A stretch of DNA of 64,000 nucleotides. Source: an uncultured Eggerthella sp. (GTDB lineage Bacteria; Actinomycetota; Coriobacteriia; Coriobacteriales; Eggerthellaceae). The first letter of the stretch is position 1. Each line of letters opens with the position of its first letter. The notes beneath the pieces were generated by a model, which saw only the letters and a list, made by a program, of their open reading frames with translations, was not told the DNA's origin and made no database searches. Shown here piece by piece: positions 50,231-59,546 of this stretch. Where the stretch lies: contig UQFK01000003.1 of NCBI GenBank assembly GCA_900540345.1, positions 1 to 64,000 on the forward strand. Reading direction: 5' to 3'. The translations under genes were made by a program, and so were the position numbers.

Positions 50231-51685
50231 GTGAACACTACAGTAGAGGCCCTCGAGGACAATAAGGTCAAGCTTTCTTTCGAACTCGACGCAAAAGAAG
50301 TTAATGCGCGCATCAAGCAAGCTTATAAGGATTTTGCGAAGCGCTACAACTTCCCTGGTTTTCGTCCTGGTAAAGCGCCTCGTCCTGTTGTGGACAACAT
50401 GATGGGTGCAGAGACCGTGAAGGCAGCGCTCACAGAGGATCTTGTGAATGAAGTTTATCCGCTTGCGCTCGATGAACATAATCTCGTGCCGCTCTTCAAG
50501 CCTGATTTCGATATGGAGACCGAGATGGTCGAAGATGGTAAGCCCTTCGCTTTCAGCGCTACCATCGATGTGAAACCTGAATTCGAACTCACCTCGTACG
50601 ATGATATCGCGGTTGAGATTCCTGAAGCGGCTGCTACCGATGCAGAGATCGATCAGCAGATCGAAGAGCTGCGCAACTATTACAACGATTTCAAGGACGC
50701 GAATGCCAACACTAAGGTCAAGCCCAAGGAATTCGTTGAGCTCACCATCAAGGTCACCGATAAGGATGGAAACGAGCTCACGCAGCTTTCTTGCGAGAAT
50801 CGCCTCTACGAACTGGGCGCGAACCTCTTTCCTGCAGCATTTGATGCAGAACTCATTGGAATGAAGAAAGGCGAGGAGAAGTCTTTCGATATCGATTTTT
50901 CTGAAGACACTTCTATGCTTGGCCAGACGCTGGGTGAAGAGCGCGGCGTGCTGCATTTCGATGTGAAGGTCGATGCTATCAAGAAGAAGATCCTGCCGGA
51001 ACTTTCTGATGAATGGGCTCACAATAATTTTGGATTCGAAGATTTAGCGGATATGCGCAAGCAGATCGCACAGTCCATCAAGGATCAGAAAGAGATGAAC
51101 AAGAGCCGTCGTATCGAGAATGAATGCCTCGCAGCGCTCGCTTCTCGTGTGGAGGGCGAGATGCCTCCTGCCATGTGTGAGCTGCAGGAAGTAAATCTGC
51201 TCCAATCCTTCTATCAGCAGCTTTCTCAAAATGGCTATACGCTCGATCAGTATCTTGACACTATGGGTATCTCGACTGACCAGTTCAAGAAAGATATGAA
51301 ACAGCAGGCAGACGATGTCGTTCGTCAAGATATGGCGCTCGATGCCTGGGCTCGTCACAACAAGATCGACGCGACTGCCGAAGAGATTACGGCTGAATTC
51401 AAGAAGGCTAATGTGGACGATCCAGTGGCTGTTGAGGCTGAATGGAAGGCTTCTGGTCGTATCCCGCTCATTCGTGAGGGCGTCATCCGCACGAAGGCAC
51501 TGAACGCCATCGTGGAGAAGGCACAAGTTACCGAGGTCGCTGTTAAGGAAGAGAAGCCAAAGGCTAAGAAAGCAGCGAAACCTAAGGCTGAAAAGGCCGC
51601 TGATGAGAAATCAGCTACTAAGAAACCAGCTGCTAAGAAAGCTCCTGCGAAGAAGACCACCAAGAAGACTGAAGAAGCTAAATAG
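50231..51685 (+). CDS. tig: Trigger factor, with basic Lys/Ala-rich tail
   Basis: A 484-residue ribosome-associated chaperone. N-terminal ribosome-binding domain with FRPGKAPRPVVDNMMG (GFRxGxxP motif), a central FKBP-type PPIase domain (about 155-245) and the C-terminal chaperone cradle. Starts GTG 50231, six bases after AAGGAG; an ATG three bases earlier is out of frame. The last about 50 residues form a tail of Lys-Ala-Pro repeats (KKPAAKKAPAKKTTKK) not found in E. coli Tig. Upstream of clpP and clpX, a widespread tig-clpP-clpX order linking folding and degradation. Confidence 0.95.
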   Translation: MNTTVEALEDNKVKLSFELDAKEVNARIKQAYKDFAKRYNFPGFRPGKAPRPVVDNMMGAETVKAALTEDLVNEVYPLALDEHNLVPLFKPDFDMETEMVEDGKPFAFSATIDVKPEFELTSYDDIAVEIPEAAATDAEIDQQIEELRNYYNDFKDANANTKVKPKEFVELTIKVTDKDGNELTQLSCENRLYELGANLFPAAFDAELIGMKKGEEKSFDIDFSEDTSMLGQTLGEERGVLHFDVKVDAIKKKILPELSDEWAHNNFGFEDLADMRKQIAQSIKDQKEMNKSRRIENECLAALASRVEGEMPPAMCELQEVNLLQSFYQQLSQNGYTLDQYLDTMGISTDQFKKDMKQQADDVVRQDMALDAWARHNKIDATAEEITAEFKKANVDDPVAVEAEWKASGRIPLIREGVIRTKALNAIVEKAQVTEVAVKEEKPKAKKAAKPKAEKAADEKSATKKPAAKKAPAKKTTKKTEEAK

Positions 51686-51696
51686 CCTTTTTCAGG

Positions 51697-51754
51697 GTTG
51701 CGCGATCGCGTCCGTGGAATTCGTGGACGCTCTTGAATCGCGCAACTCTTTTAT
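51697..51754 (+). terminator. Two-tier terminator after tig
   Basis: An outer stem GTTGCGCGAT / ATCGCGCAAC (51697-51706 with 51737-51746) encloses an inner hairpin GCGTCC / GGACGC, followed by TCTTTTATTT. It separates tig from clpP. Confidence 0.85.
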
Positions 51755-51826
51755 TTACAACTAAATAGGTAATAAAAGCACGCATTTTGTGCAACGAATC
51801 TTGCGCAGAAGAATAGTGAGGCAGGC

Positions 51827-52444
51827 ATGTATACGAATCCTAATCAATCCGCACTCATCCCGTATGTTATCGAGCAGTCACCTCGTGGTGAGCGCAGCTA
51901 TGACATCTACTCTCGTTTGCTCAACGAGCGTATCATCTTCTTGGGCGAGCAGATCGACGATGCTGTGGCGAACACGGTCGTAGCTCAGCTGCTCCATCTC
52001 GAGTCGGCCGATCCTGATAAGGACATCTCTCTCTATATCAATTCTCCAGGTGGTGTTATCACTGCTGGTCTAGCTATTTATGACACCATGAACTACATCA
52101 AGTGCGATGTATCCACAATTTGTATGGGTATGGCGGCCTCCATGGCTGCTGTCTTGCTCGCATGCGGTGCGCCAGGTAAGCGTTTTGCGTTGCCGAATTC
52201 CCGCATTATGATCCATCAGCCCTCTGGTGGTGCTCAGGGTCAGCAGACTGAGATCGAGATCGTAGCAAAAGAGATCCTCTATAACCGTGAGCAGCTGAAT
52301 AAGATCCTAGCAAACCACACCGGTCAAACCATCGAGACCATCCACCGAGACACCGAACGTGACAATTTCATGAGCGCTGACGAAGCGTGCGCCTATGGCA
52401 TTGTTGACAAGGTGGTTGCGTCTCGCTTCAATTCTGAAAGCTAA
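51827..52444 (+). CDS. clpP: ATP-dependent Clp protease proteolytic subunit
   Basis: A 205-residue ClpP. The catalytic Ser is in CMGMAASMAAVLLACG and His in RIMIHQPSGG; the Asp follows about 50 residues later in the usual helix. The N-terminal stretch before the processing site is short. It forms the tetradecamer used by ClpX. ATG 51827 is preceded by GAGGC. Coupled to clpX after eight bases. Confidence 0.96.
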   Translation: MYTNPNQSALIPYVIEQSPRGERSYDIYSRLLNERIIFLGEQIDDAVANTVVAQLLHLESADPDKDISLYINSPGGVITAGLAIYDTMNYIKCDVSTICMGMAASMAAVLLACGAPGKRFALPNSRIMIHQPSGGAQGQQTEIEIVAKEILYNREQLNKILANHTGQTIETIHRDTERDNFMSADEACAYGIVDKVVASRFNSES

Positions 52445-52452
52445 GGCGATAC

Positions 52453-53793
52453 ATGTCAGACAAAACTCCTACCGGACCACACGGAGATATCTATTGTGCC
52501 TTCTGCGGGAAGGTTCCCGAGCAGGTCAATGCTATGATCTCAGGCCCAAATGGCATATTCATCTGCGATGAATGCATTTCGGTCTCGGTCGATGCGATGC
52601 TCACAGATCTTTCTATGCGAGGTCTCGAATCGGACGCACTCAATCAAGTATTGGGCAATCAATCGCTTCGTACCATCGAAGCTCAGCATGATGCGAGCCC
52701 ATTCGATATGCTTACAGATCTTCCAACTCCTAAAGAGCTCTACCAGCAGCTCTCTGAGCATGTGGTAGGGCAAGAAGAAGCAAAGAAGGCGCTCTCTGTT
52801 GCGGTATACAACCACTACAAACGTATCAGCATGGGTGAAGCTGCCGATAGTGATGTCGAAGTTGCAAAGAGCAATATCATGTTGCTTGGCCCTACGGGTT
52901 CAGGTAAAACGCTTTTGGCACAGACGCTTGCGCGTACGCTGAAGGTTCCGTTCGCTATTGCTGATGCCACTACGCTGACCGAGGCTGGTTATGTGGGTGA
53001 AGATGTCGAGAACATCCTACTCAAACTCATCACAGCAGCTGATTTTGATGTATCGCGTGCGGAGATCGGTATTATCTATATCGACGAGATCGATAAGATC
53101 GCACGTAAAGCAGAGAATGTTTCGATCACTCGTGACGTATCGGGTGAAGGCGTACAGCAAGCGTTGTTGAAGATCGTGGAAGGCTGTGAGGCTAGTGTGC
53201 CTCCGCAAGGTGGGCGTAAGCATCCACAGCAGGAGCTCATCCATATCAATACAACGAACATCCTGTTTATCTTCGGTGGCGCGTTTGTTGGTCTTCCTGA
53301 GATCATCGCACAGCGCATTGGTAAGACTAACATCGGTTTTGGTTCTGATATGCCCAAGTCAAAGCAGGAAGCGGATGCGGCACTCCTTTCTCAGGTGCTA
53401 CCAGAAGACCTGCATAAGTTTGGCATGATCCCTGAATTTGTTGGCCGTATTCCTGTTATCACGTCGCTCTCACAGCTCAACAAAGAAGACCTGGTGCGCA
53501 TCCTCACCGAGCCCAAGAATGCCTTGGTGAAGCAGTATACTGCCATGTTCAGTTACGAGAATTCAGAGCTTACTTTTGAGCCCGAGGCTCTCGAAGCCAT
53601 TGCAGAACAAGCGATTGACCACAAGACAGGCGCGCGCGGCCTTCGGACCATCTGCGAAGACGTGCTCATGGATGCAATGTATGAATTGCCCGATTATCAT
53701 AAACCAACGCGTGTTGTTGTTCGTCGTAGCGATATCGAAGGCGAGACGAAACCCCAGATTGAGGTTTTGAAGAAGAACGCCACCAAGAAATAG
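52453..53793 (+). CDS. clpX: ATP-dependent Clp protease ATP-binding subunit ClpX
   Basis: A 446-residue AAA+ unfoldase. Zinc-binding dimer domain with CAFCGKVPEQVNAMISGP and the second Cys pair ICDEC, Walker A LLGPTGSGKTLLAQ, Walker B IIYIDEIDKIARK, and the pore/sensor region. It recognises tagged substrates and feeds them to ClpP. Immediately upstream of valS. Confidence 0.97.
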   Translation: MSDKTPTGPHGDIYCAFCGKVPEQVNAMISGPNGIFICDECISVSVDAMLTDLSMRGLESDALNQVLGNQSLRTIEAQHDASPFDMLTDLPTPKELYQQLSEHVVGQEEAKKALSVAVYNHYKRISMGEAADSDVEVAKSNIMLLGPTGSGKTLLAQTLARTLKVPFAIADATTLTEAGYVGEDVENILLKLITAADFDVSRAEIGIIYIDEIDKIARKAENVSITRDVSGEGVQQALLKIVEGCEASVPPQGGRKHPQQELIHINTTNILFIFGGAFVGLPEIIAQRIGKTNIGFGSDMPKSKQEADAALLSQVLPEDLHKFGMIPEFVGRIPVITSLSQLNKEDLVRILTEPKNALVKQYTAMFSYENSELTFEPEALEAIAEQAIDHKTGARGLRTICEDVLMDAMYELPDYHKPTRVVVRRSDIEGETKPQIEVLKKNATKK

Positions 53794-53824
53794 CCAGCCC
53801 GTTCAAAAAGACCAAGGACCATTC

Positions 53825-56488
53825 ATGACGACGGAAAAGAAACAAGAGCAACAATCATACAAGGAATGGGAGCAGCCGATCTTCGATGCGTGGAAGGGTC
53901 AAGGATTCTTCGAACGCACGCCGGGTTTTGGCAAGAATGGCTCTGAATCCTATACCGTTGTCATTCCGCCACCAAACGTTACGGGCGTTCTGCATATGGG
54001 CCATGCGCTCAATGACACCATTCAGGATGCATGTGTTCGTCGTGCACGTATGCAGGGCTATCAAACACGCTGGATCGTCGGTGTTGATCATGCAGGCATC
54101 GCTACACAGACTAAAGTAGATAAGCACTTGGCTGAACAGGGTATCGATCGTCATGAGATCGGTCGAGAGGCGTTCATCGGTGCTTGTTATGAATGGCGCG
54201 ATAAGTACGGCGGCATTATCATCGATCAGATTGAGGCTATGGGATGTTCCTGCGATTACGAGCATGAACAGTTCACCATGTCTCCGTCGTTATCGCGTGC
54301 GGTACGTCAAGTATTCTGTGATTGGTATCATGACGACCTCGTTTTTCGCGGTCGACGTATTGTCAACTGGTGCCCAACTTGCACGACGGGCATTTCTGAT
54401 GATGAAGCAGAATACGAAGAAGAAGATAGCCATCTTTGGCACCTTCGTTATCCGTTGACTGAGTCGGTTGACGGCATGGACTATTTAGTGGTTGCCACCA
54501 CGCGCCCAGAGACTATGTTGGGTGATACGGGTATCGCGGTCAGTCCACAGGACGAACGCTACAAGGGCCTGGTAGGAAAGACGGTCATGCTACCCATCGT
54601 CGATCGCGAGATTCCTATCGTGGCAGATTTCGTGGTCGATAAGGAATTCGGTACGGGTTGTGTGAAGGTAACGCCTGCTCATGACCCCAATGACTATGCG
54701 ATCGGTCAGCGCAACGACCTTGAACAGATCAATATCTTCGACGAGCACGCAGTGGTTGTCGATGGCTTTGGTAAGTTCTCGGGCATGACACGTGATGAGG
54801 CGCGTGAAGCTGTAGTTGCAGAGTTCGAAGCGCTCGGATTGCTCGATAAGATTGAAGATCACACTCATTCAGTGATGCATTGTTATCGCTGCCACACCAA
54901 GCTCGAGCCTTGGCTTTCCGAGCAGTGGTTCGTAGCAGTCGATGGACTAAAGAACGCTGCAAAAGAAGCAGTCGAAAGCGCTCAGATCCAGTTCTATCCG
55001 GCTCGCTGGAAACAGGTCTACCTCGATTGGCTCGATAACTTGAAGGATTGGTGCATCTCGCGCCAACTGTGGTGGGGTCATCGTATCCCTATGTATTATT
55101 GTGACGTGTGCGGCTGGGAAGACGCGAGCGTCGACGATATTGATGTATGCCCGAATTGCGGCGCGGCCGTGCGTCAAGATGAAGACGTGCTCGATACGTG
55201 GTTCTCATCCCAGTTATGGCCTTTCGCCACACAGGGTTGGGGTGATGCAGGCACAGAATCTCCTGAACTGCAGAAACACTATCCAACACAGATGCTCTCA
55301 ACGGCGCGTGACATCATGGGTCTGTGGGTAGCTCGTATGGTCATGGCTTCTGAATACTGCACAGGTCAGATCCCGTTCGAAGACGTCATCATCCATCCTA
55401 CGGTTATGGGATCAGACGGTAAGCCGATGTCGAAGAGTCGTGGCAATGGCGTCGACCCGATGAAGCTGATGGAAGATTACGGAGCTGATGCCATGCGCTT
55501 TGGCCTGCTCATGCAGGTGACCGGTTCGCAGGCCATGCGTTTTGACGAGAACAAGCTCGTTAGCAGCCGTAATTTCGCGAACAAGATTCGCAATGCCGCA
55601 CGCTTCGTGAATATGAATCTTGATGATTTTATATCGGGTGATCCTCAGCCTGAAACGCTGGCAGATCGTTGGATGTTCTCACGTTTAGCAGCGCTTGTTG
55701 CCAAGCTTGATGCAGCGTATGCTCAATACGATTTTGGCGCTATCACGCGTGAGCTCTATGCATTTTTCTGGAACGAATTTTGTGACTGGTATATCGAGCT
55801 TTCCAAGGCGCGTTTGCAGGCGGGTGGGGAAGACAAGCTTATCTGCCAACGTAATCTCATCTTCGTGCTGGACACGGCGCTTCGTCTGCTGCATCCTATC
55901 ATGTCCTTCGTTACGGAGAAGATCTATCAGGAGCTTCCAGCTCCGAAGGAAAGCGAATATCTTATGATGGCTGCGTGGCCTGACGCGGATGATCTTGCGA
56001 AGTATCTTGATCCTGTAGCCGATAAGGCTATCGGTATGGTCACGAGTGCGGTCTCAGGCGTTCGCTCTGCACGCTCACGCTATGGTATCTCGCCCAAACA
56101 GCCACTCGAAGTCGTGGTTTCGGCGGAAAGTGAAGAGGCACTGCAGTTGTTCAAAGATCAGGAGGCGCTCATCTGTGCACTTGCGCTCATCACAGTAAAA
56201 GATGCAGCGATCGCATGCGAGAAGCCCCATGAATCTGCGCTCATCATCGCAGGAGAGACTGAGATGTATGTGCTCTTGACGGGTCTGGTTGATTTTGATC
56301 TTGAACGTAAGCGCATTGAGAAGGAAATCGCGACACTCGAGAAGGATCAGGCTAAGTTTCAGAAGAAATTGTCGAATCCAGGCTTTCTTGCAAAGGCCGC
56401 TCAGGAGATCATTGATAAGGATTCTGCGAAACTCGCCGACATCACCGAGCGTCTTGAAAAGCTTCGCGTACAATTAGCTGAGATGTAG
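53825..56488 (+). CDS. valS: Valyl-tRNA synthetase
   Basis: An 887-residue class I synthetase with intact HIGH (PPPNVTGVLHMGHA) and KMSKS (GKPMSKSRGNGVDP) motifs, the editing CP1 domain with VVATTRPETMLGDT, a zinc-type pair CDVCGWE and CPNCG, and a C-terminal coiled coil. It charges tRNA-Val. No T-box leader is present; it follows clpX by 31 bases and is probably co-transcribed. Confidence 0.97.
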   Translation: MTTEKKQEQQSYKEWEQPIFDAWKGQGFFERTPGFGKNGSESYTVVIPPPNVTGVLHMGHALNDTIQDACVRRARMQGYQTRWIVGVDHAGIATQTKVDKHLAEQGIDRHEIGREAFIGACYEWRDKYGGIIIDQIEAMGCSCDYEHEQFTMSPSLSRAVRQVFCDWYHDDLVFRGRRIVNWCPTCTTGISDDEAEYEEEDSHLWHLRYPLTESVDGMDYLVVATTRPETMLGDTGIAVSPQDERYKGLVGKTVMLPIVDREIPIVADFVVDKEFGTGCVKVTPAHDPNDYAIGQRNDLEQINIFDEHAVVVDGFGKFSGMTRDEAREAVVAEFEALGLLDKIEDHTHSVMHCYRCHTKLEPWLSEQWFVAVDGLKNAAKEAVESAQIQFYPARWKQVYLDWLDNLKDWCISRQLWWGHRIPMYYCDVCGWEDASVDDIDVCPNCGAAVRQDEDVLDTWFSSQLWPFATQGWGDAGTESPELQKHYPTQMLSTARDIMGLWVARMVMASEYCTGQIPFEDVIIHPTVMGSDGKPMSKSRGNGVDPMKLMEDYGADAMRFGLLMQVTGSQAMRFDENKLVSSRNFANKIRNAARFVNMNLDDFISGDPQPETLADRWMFSRLAALVAKLDAAYAQYDFGAITRELYAFFWNEFCDWYIELSKARLQAGGEDKLICQRNLIFVLDTALRLLHPIMSFVTEKIYQELPAPKESEYLMMAAWPDADDLAKYLDPVADKAIGMVTSAVSGVRSARSRYGISPKQPLEVVVSAESEEALQLFKDQEALICALALITVKDAAIACEKPHESALIIAGETEMYVLLTGLVDFDLERKRIEKEIATLEKDQAKFQKKLSNPGFLAKAAQEIIDKDSAKLADITERLEKLRVQLAEM

Positions 56489-56528
56489 CATTCAAAACGG
56501 ACGAATCAACAGGGAGTTGTACTGACTC

Positions 56529-57005
56529 ATGAATTCAGCCATTCAAACGCTCGCCATCATTGCAGGTGTGATCGTTGCCATTCTCTATATCCTTTCTATC
56601 GCTTATGTCATCAAGGACGCGCGTCAGCGTGGTGCGAGTTGGCAGCTATGGGGTATCATCGCGCTCATTCCGCTAGTCGGTTTCATTGCATGGTGTGTTG
56701 CCCGCCCGCCGCTCACAGCCGAAGATCGTGACGAGCAGGATCTCGAGATTGCGCTTAAACGTCGGCAGCTCATGCAGTTTGGCGAGTGTCTTCACTGCGG
56801 CTATCCTGTTGAAGCTGATTATGTCTTATGCCCTCATTGTCATACGCGCCTGAAGAATCTCTGTCCTACCTGTCGTCATGCGCTCAACCCTGAATGGTCT
56901 ATTTGTCCTTATTGCACTACCCAGATCCATGGTGGCGCTCCGCACCAAAGTGCACGCAGGCGTGAACGAACGCCGGGCGACGGTTCGCGTCGTCGCGTGA
57001 ATTAA
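56529..57005 (+). CDS. Two-helix membrane protein with double zinc ribbon
   Basis: A 158-residue protein: helices at about 7-29 and 39-58 (the second with the PLDc_N-like LIPLVGFIAWC), then two zinc ribbons with C87/C90, C101/C104 and C112/C115, C126/C129, and a basic tail (RRRERTPGDGSRRR). The arrangement suggests a membrane-anchored cytoplasmic zinc-binding module; function is unknown. It lies between valS and thrS, but no functional link is evident. Confidence 0.8.
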   Translation: MNSAIQTLAIIAGVIVAILYILSIAYVIKDARQRGASWQLWGIIALIPLVGFIAWCVARPPLTAEDRDEQDLEIALKRRQLMQFGECLHCGYPVEADYVLCPHCHTRLKNLCPTCRHALNPEWSICPYCTTQIHGGAPHQSARRRERTPGDGSRRRVN

Positions 57006-57108
57006 ACGCGCAAAACCTTTTTTCATTCACATATGTTCGTGAATATGTTTTTGAACCCCCATTGGTGCAGATGCTTGGTATGCATCCGGCGCCAGAAAGG
57101 ATGTTGAT

Positions 57109-59025
57109 ATGGAAATCACGCTCCCTGATGGATCATCGCGCTCTCTTGAAGAAGGAAGCACGCTCTACGATCTGGCTGCCAGTATTGGTGCAGGTCTGGC
57201 GCGCGATGCAGTGGCTGGTAAGATCGATGGCAAGTTGGTCGATCTTACGATGGTGCTCTCGGATGGTGACACGGTCGAGATCATTACGACGAAATCTCCT
57301 GAAGCTTTGAATATCATGCGCCATTCTGCGGCGCATATCATGGCAGAGGCTGTTCAGCAGCTCTATCCTGATGTGTCCATTGCGTTTGGCCCTGCTACTG
57401 AAGATGGCTTCTTTTACGATTTCGAATTGCCCCATTCTATTTCCGAGAACGATTTTGAAATGATCGAAGCTAAGATGGCGGAGATCATCGCAGATGATGA
57501 ACCGTTCGTACGTGAAGTGGTCTCTCGTGATCGCGCAAAGGAGATCTTTGCTGATCAGCGCTTCAAGGTTGAACATATCGATGAGTTGGCTCCCGATGCG
57601 GAGATCAGTATCTATCGTCATGGCGCATTCGTCGATTTGTGTGCAGGTCCTCATATCGCGAAGACTTCGCAGATCGGCGCCTTTAAGCTTATGAAGATCG
57701 CGGGTGCTTACTGGAAGGGTGATTCCGAGCGCGAAATGCTTCAGCGTCTCTATGGCACGGCATTCTTCAAGAAAAAAGAGCTCACCACTTACTTGCACAA
57801 CCTCGAAGAAGCGGAGAAGCGCGATCATCGTCGTGTTGGTAAAGAACTGGGTTACTTCATGCTCGATGAAGATGCAGGTGTTGGTCTGCCGCTTTATCCG
57901 CCAAAAGGTGCACGCGTCATCCGCATCTTGCAAGAATGGCTGCGTCGCGATCTTTATGAACGCGGCTATGAAGAAGTCATCACTCCACATGTGTACAAGT
58001 CGGATGTGTGGAAGACTTCTGGACACTATGATTTCTACGGCGAGAACATGTATTTCTTCAATATCAATGAAGGTAGCGAAGAGAATCCTCGCTTGTCAGA
58101 ATATGGAGTGAAGCCCATGAACTGTCCTGGTCATGTGCTCATCTATCGCAACGACATTCGATCCTATCGTGATCTGCCGCTGCGTCTTTTCGAGTTCGGT
58201 ACGGTCTATCGCCATGAGCTTTCAGGTGCGGTGCATGGACTGTTGCGCGCCCGTGGATTCACACAGGATGATGCGCATGTGTTCTGCACGAAGGATCAGG
58301 TGGTTTCTGAGGTCATCGCTATTCTCGACTTGGTTGACCACATCATGTCAACTTTTGGTTTTGAGTACATGGCAGAGATATCTACTCGTCCCGAGAAGAG
58401 CATCGGTTCAGATGAGATGTGGGAACATGCGACCAATGCGCTTATCGAAGCATGCAAGCAGCATGATCTTGCATACGACATCAACGAAGGCGATGGTGCA
58501 TTCTATGGTCCGAAGATCGACATCAAAGTAAAGGACGCTATCGGCCGTACGTGGCAATGCTCTACCGTTCAGGTCGACTTCAATTTCCCTGAGCGTTTTG
58601 ATTTGTCGTATCGTACGGCGGAGAATACCGAGGAGCGCCCCTGGATGCTTCATCGTGCTATCTTTGGCTCGATCGAGCGTTTCTTTGGCATCCTTATCGA
58701 GCACTATGCAGGTGCATTGCCATTATGGCTTGCCCCGGTGCAGGTGGTCATGGTTCCTCTTGCTGATCGTCACCTCGATGCTTGCAAGGATATCGCTCAA
58801 CAGATCAAAGCAGCAGGCGGTCGTGTTGAGGTCTACGAGCAGAATGAGCCAATGCGTGTGAAGATCGCAAAAGCGCAGAACGAGAAGATCCCGTATATGT
58901 GCGTGGTTGGCGATAAGGAAGTCGAAGAAGGCACCATTTCGGTTCGAGAGCGTCATGAAGGTGATCTCGGCTCCTGGCAGGTCGATCAGTTGCTCGAGAT
59001 CATCAAGGAAGCTTCGCTGAAATAG
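57109..59025 (+). CDS. thrS: Threonyl-tRNA synthetase
   Basis: A 638-residue class II synthetase: N-terminal TGS domain, editing domain with MRHSAAHIMAEAVQQLYP (HxxxH), the catalytic core with MNCPGHVLIY, YRHELSGAVHGLLRARGFTQ, and the C-terminal anticodon domain (PVQVVMVPLADRHLDAC). It charges tRNA-Thr. Two small hairpins (near 57024-57043 and 57071-57086) lie in the leader, but no T-box consensus. Its terminator is at 59117. Confidence 0.97.
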   Translation: MEITLPDGSSRSLEEGSTLYDLAASIGAGLARDAVAGKIDGKLVDLTMVLSDGDTVEIITTKSPEALNIMRHSAAHIMAEAVQQLYPDVSIAFGPATEDGFFYDFELPHSISENDFEMIEAKMAEIIADDEPFVREVVSRDRAKEIFADQRFKVEHIDELAPDAEISIYRHGAFVDLCAGPHIAKTSQIGAFKLMKIAGAYWKGDSEREMLQRLYGTAFFKKKELTTYLHNLEEAEKRDHRRVGKELGYFMLDEDAGVGLPLYPPKGARVIRILQEWLRRDLYERGYEEVITPHVYKSDVWKTSGHYDFYGENMYFFNINEGSEENPRLSEYGVKPMNCPGHVLIYRNDIRSYRDLPLRLFEFGTVYRHELSGAVHGLLRARGFTQDDAHVFCTKDQVVSEVIAILDLVDHIMSTFGFEYMAEISTRPEKSIGSDEMWEHATNALIEACKQHDLAYDINEGDGAFYGPKIDIKVKDAIGRTWQCSTVQVDFNFPERFDLSYRTAENTEERPWMLHRAIFGSIERFFGILIEHYAGALPLWLAPVQVVMVPLADRHLDACKDIAQQIKAAGGRVEVYEQNEPMRVKIAKAQNEKIPYMCVVGDKEVEEGTISVRERHEGDLGSWQVDQLLEIIKEASLK

Positions 59026-59116
59026 AGCAAACAAGATCGGCTCAAGGCTGGATGTAGTCTTGTCTTATAGATGATCATATTTCGATACGCTTGAGATTTC
59101 GTAACGGCTTGTAATC

Positions 59117-59147
59117 AAGGACGCCCCATCGTGGGCGTCCTTATTTC
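59117..59147 (+). terminator. Terminator of thrS
   Basis: AAGGACGCCC pairs with GGGCGTCCTT, followed by ATTT, about 90 bases past the thrS stop. Confidence 0.8.
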
Positions 59148-59231
59148 ATCCGCTCTACAATGAGCTTAATCGCTATAACTACGTGAGAAGAGCATGATTC
59201 GCTACGAACGTGATCTTGAGGAGTGATCATC

Positions 59232-59540
59232 ATGGCAGAACAACTTACCGAAGAGCAATTCCAAACTAAAGTACTTGGCGCAGATGGTCCGGTCTTGGTC
59301 GACTTCTTTGCGACCTGGTGCGGCCCTTGTAAGATGATGGCACCAGTGCTTGACGAGGTAGCGGCAGAGGTGTCTGGCAAGGCTGCTGTCTATAAGGTTG
59401 ACATCGATCGCGAGATCGAACTTGCACAGGCATATAACGTCATGAGCGTTCCGACGCTCATTATCTTCAATGGTGGACAGCCAGTGAAGCAATTCGTTGG
59501 CGTGCAGCCCAAGCAGGTTCTTGTCAATGCGCTCTCTTAG
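59232..59540 (+). CDS. trxA: Thioredoxin
   Basis: A 102-residue thioredoxin with the redox motif WCGPCK in VDFFATWCGPCKMMAPVLDE and the cis-Pro in SVPTLIIFNGG. ATG 59232 follows GAGGAG by eight bases; a GTG three codons upstream overlaps that site. It is paired with thioredoxin reductase seven bases downstream, so both are made together. Confidence 0.95.
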   Translation: MAEQLTEEQFQTKVLGADGPVLVDFFATWCGPCKMMAPVLDEVAAEVSGKAAVYKVDIDREIELAQAYNVMSVPTLIIFNGGQPVKQFVGVQPKQVLVNALS

Positions 59541-59546
59541 GATCTT

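Noticed and set aside
57006..57108. T-box riboswitch upstream of thrS (also considered for valS and trpS)
   Set aside because: No T-box consensus (GGGTGGTACCGCG-like) or specifier-loop arrangement was found in any of the three leaders.
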